Below are positions 6,313-6,378 of a stretch of 6,378 nucleotides of DNA, piece by piece. Made by a program: the position numbers and the translations under genes. How positions within the stretch are numbered: position 1 is the stretch's first letter; each line of letters begins with the position of its first letter. This DNA is from Pyrinomonadaceae bacterium (GTDB taxonomy: Bacteria > Acidobacteriota > Blastocatellia > Pyrinomonadales > Pyrinomonadaceae). The DNA lies in contig JACCTF010000683.1 in the NCBI GenBank assembly GCA_013812565.1, positions 1 to 6,378 of the forward strand, in the 5' to 3' direction. The notes under the pieces are model-generated. The model made no database searches and was not told the DNA's origin. It was given only the letters and a program-made list of their open reading frames with translations.

Positions 6313-6378
6313 ACGCTCGTTTGCGCATCGTCGTGGCTGATGATGAACGTCCGGCGCGCTCGTACCTCATTGCAATGC
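6309..6378 (+). CDS. Response regulator, N-terminal fragment (probable LytTR family, runs off window)
   Basis: The ATG at 6309 overlaps the kinase stop as ATGA, a sign of translational coupling, and AAAGG lies 8 nt upstream. The 23 visible residues, MNARLRIVVADDERPARSYL and three more, are the first strand and acidic pocket of a receiver domain (Asp11, Asp12), whose phosphorylated Asp would lie beyond the edge. The ADDERPAR pattern and pairing with a LytS-class kinase point to an AlgR/LytR/YehT-like regulator with a C-terminal LytTR DNA-binding domain. That output domain is not in the window, so the subfamily is inferred. Confidence 0.85.
   Translation, partial: MNARLRIVVADDERPARSYLIAM

Overview
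This window is a bacterial chromosomal segment of moderately high GC. It carries two complete genes on the + strand, one complete gene on the - strand and two gene fragments at the edges. A PilC-type pilus assembly protein, an alpha-amino-acid-ester-hydrolase-like secreted enzyme and a LytS-type kinase/response-regulator pair would fit a Gram-negative environmental bacterium. An Acidobacteriota-like genome (for example Blastocatellia) is my guess from gene style only; nothing in the window proves the taxon.

Left part (1-1674): the Gly/Pro-rich 3' end of an upstream gene stops at 117-119. An approximately 183-bp imperfect palindrome follows, with three GTGATGA-like heptads at each end in inverted orientation. 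Next come a strong ribosome binding site and pilC (335-1570), the inner-membrane platform protein of a type IV pilus or type II secretion-like machine. A cluster of TGATTCG repeats and a perfect 15-bp-stem hairpin terminator follow pilC and separate it from the convergent gene.

Middle part (1828-3723, - strand): an exported serine hydrolase of the CocE/NonD (peptidase S15) superfamily that most resembles alpha-amino-acid ester hydrolases. Its catalytic Ser-Asp-His triad is visible. Of the three acidic residues that bind the substrate amino group in characterised enzymes, two are kept and the third position is Asn. A short divergent promoter candidate and a ribosome binding site support an ATG start at 3723 rather than the upstream GTG at 3747.

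Right part (3724-6378): a 393-bp divergent intergenic region holds several small repeats and hairpins but no convincing gene. It is followed by a 731-aa multi-pass membrane histidine kinase of the LytS/YehU (His_kinase) class. The kinase stop codon overlaps the start of a response regulator by ATGA, and the regulator runs off the right edge. The two form a translationally coupled two-component system. Kinases of this class include FimS/AlgZ, which with AlgR controls type IV pili in Pseudomonas, so proximity to pilC is suggestive but unproven.

I found no tRNA, rRNA, CRISPR array, transposase or clearly undescribed multi-gene system. The most unusual items are the heptad-bounded palindrome ahead of pilC, the altered carboxylate cluster in the hydrolase, and the repeat groups in the two larger intergenic regions.
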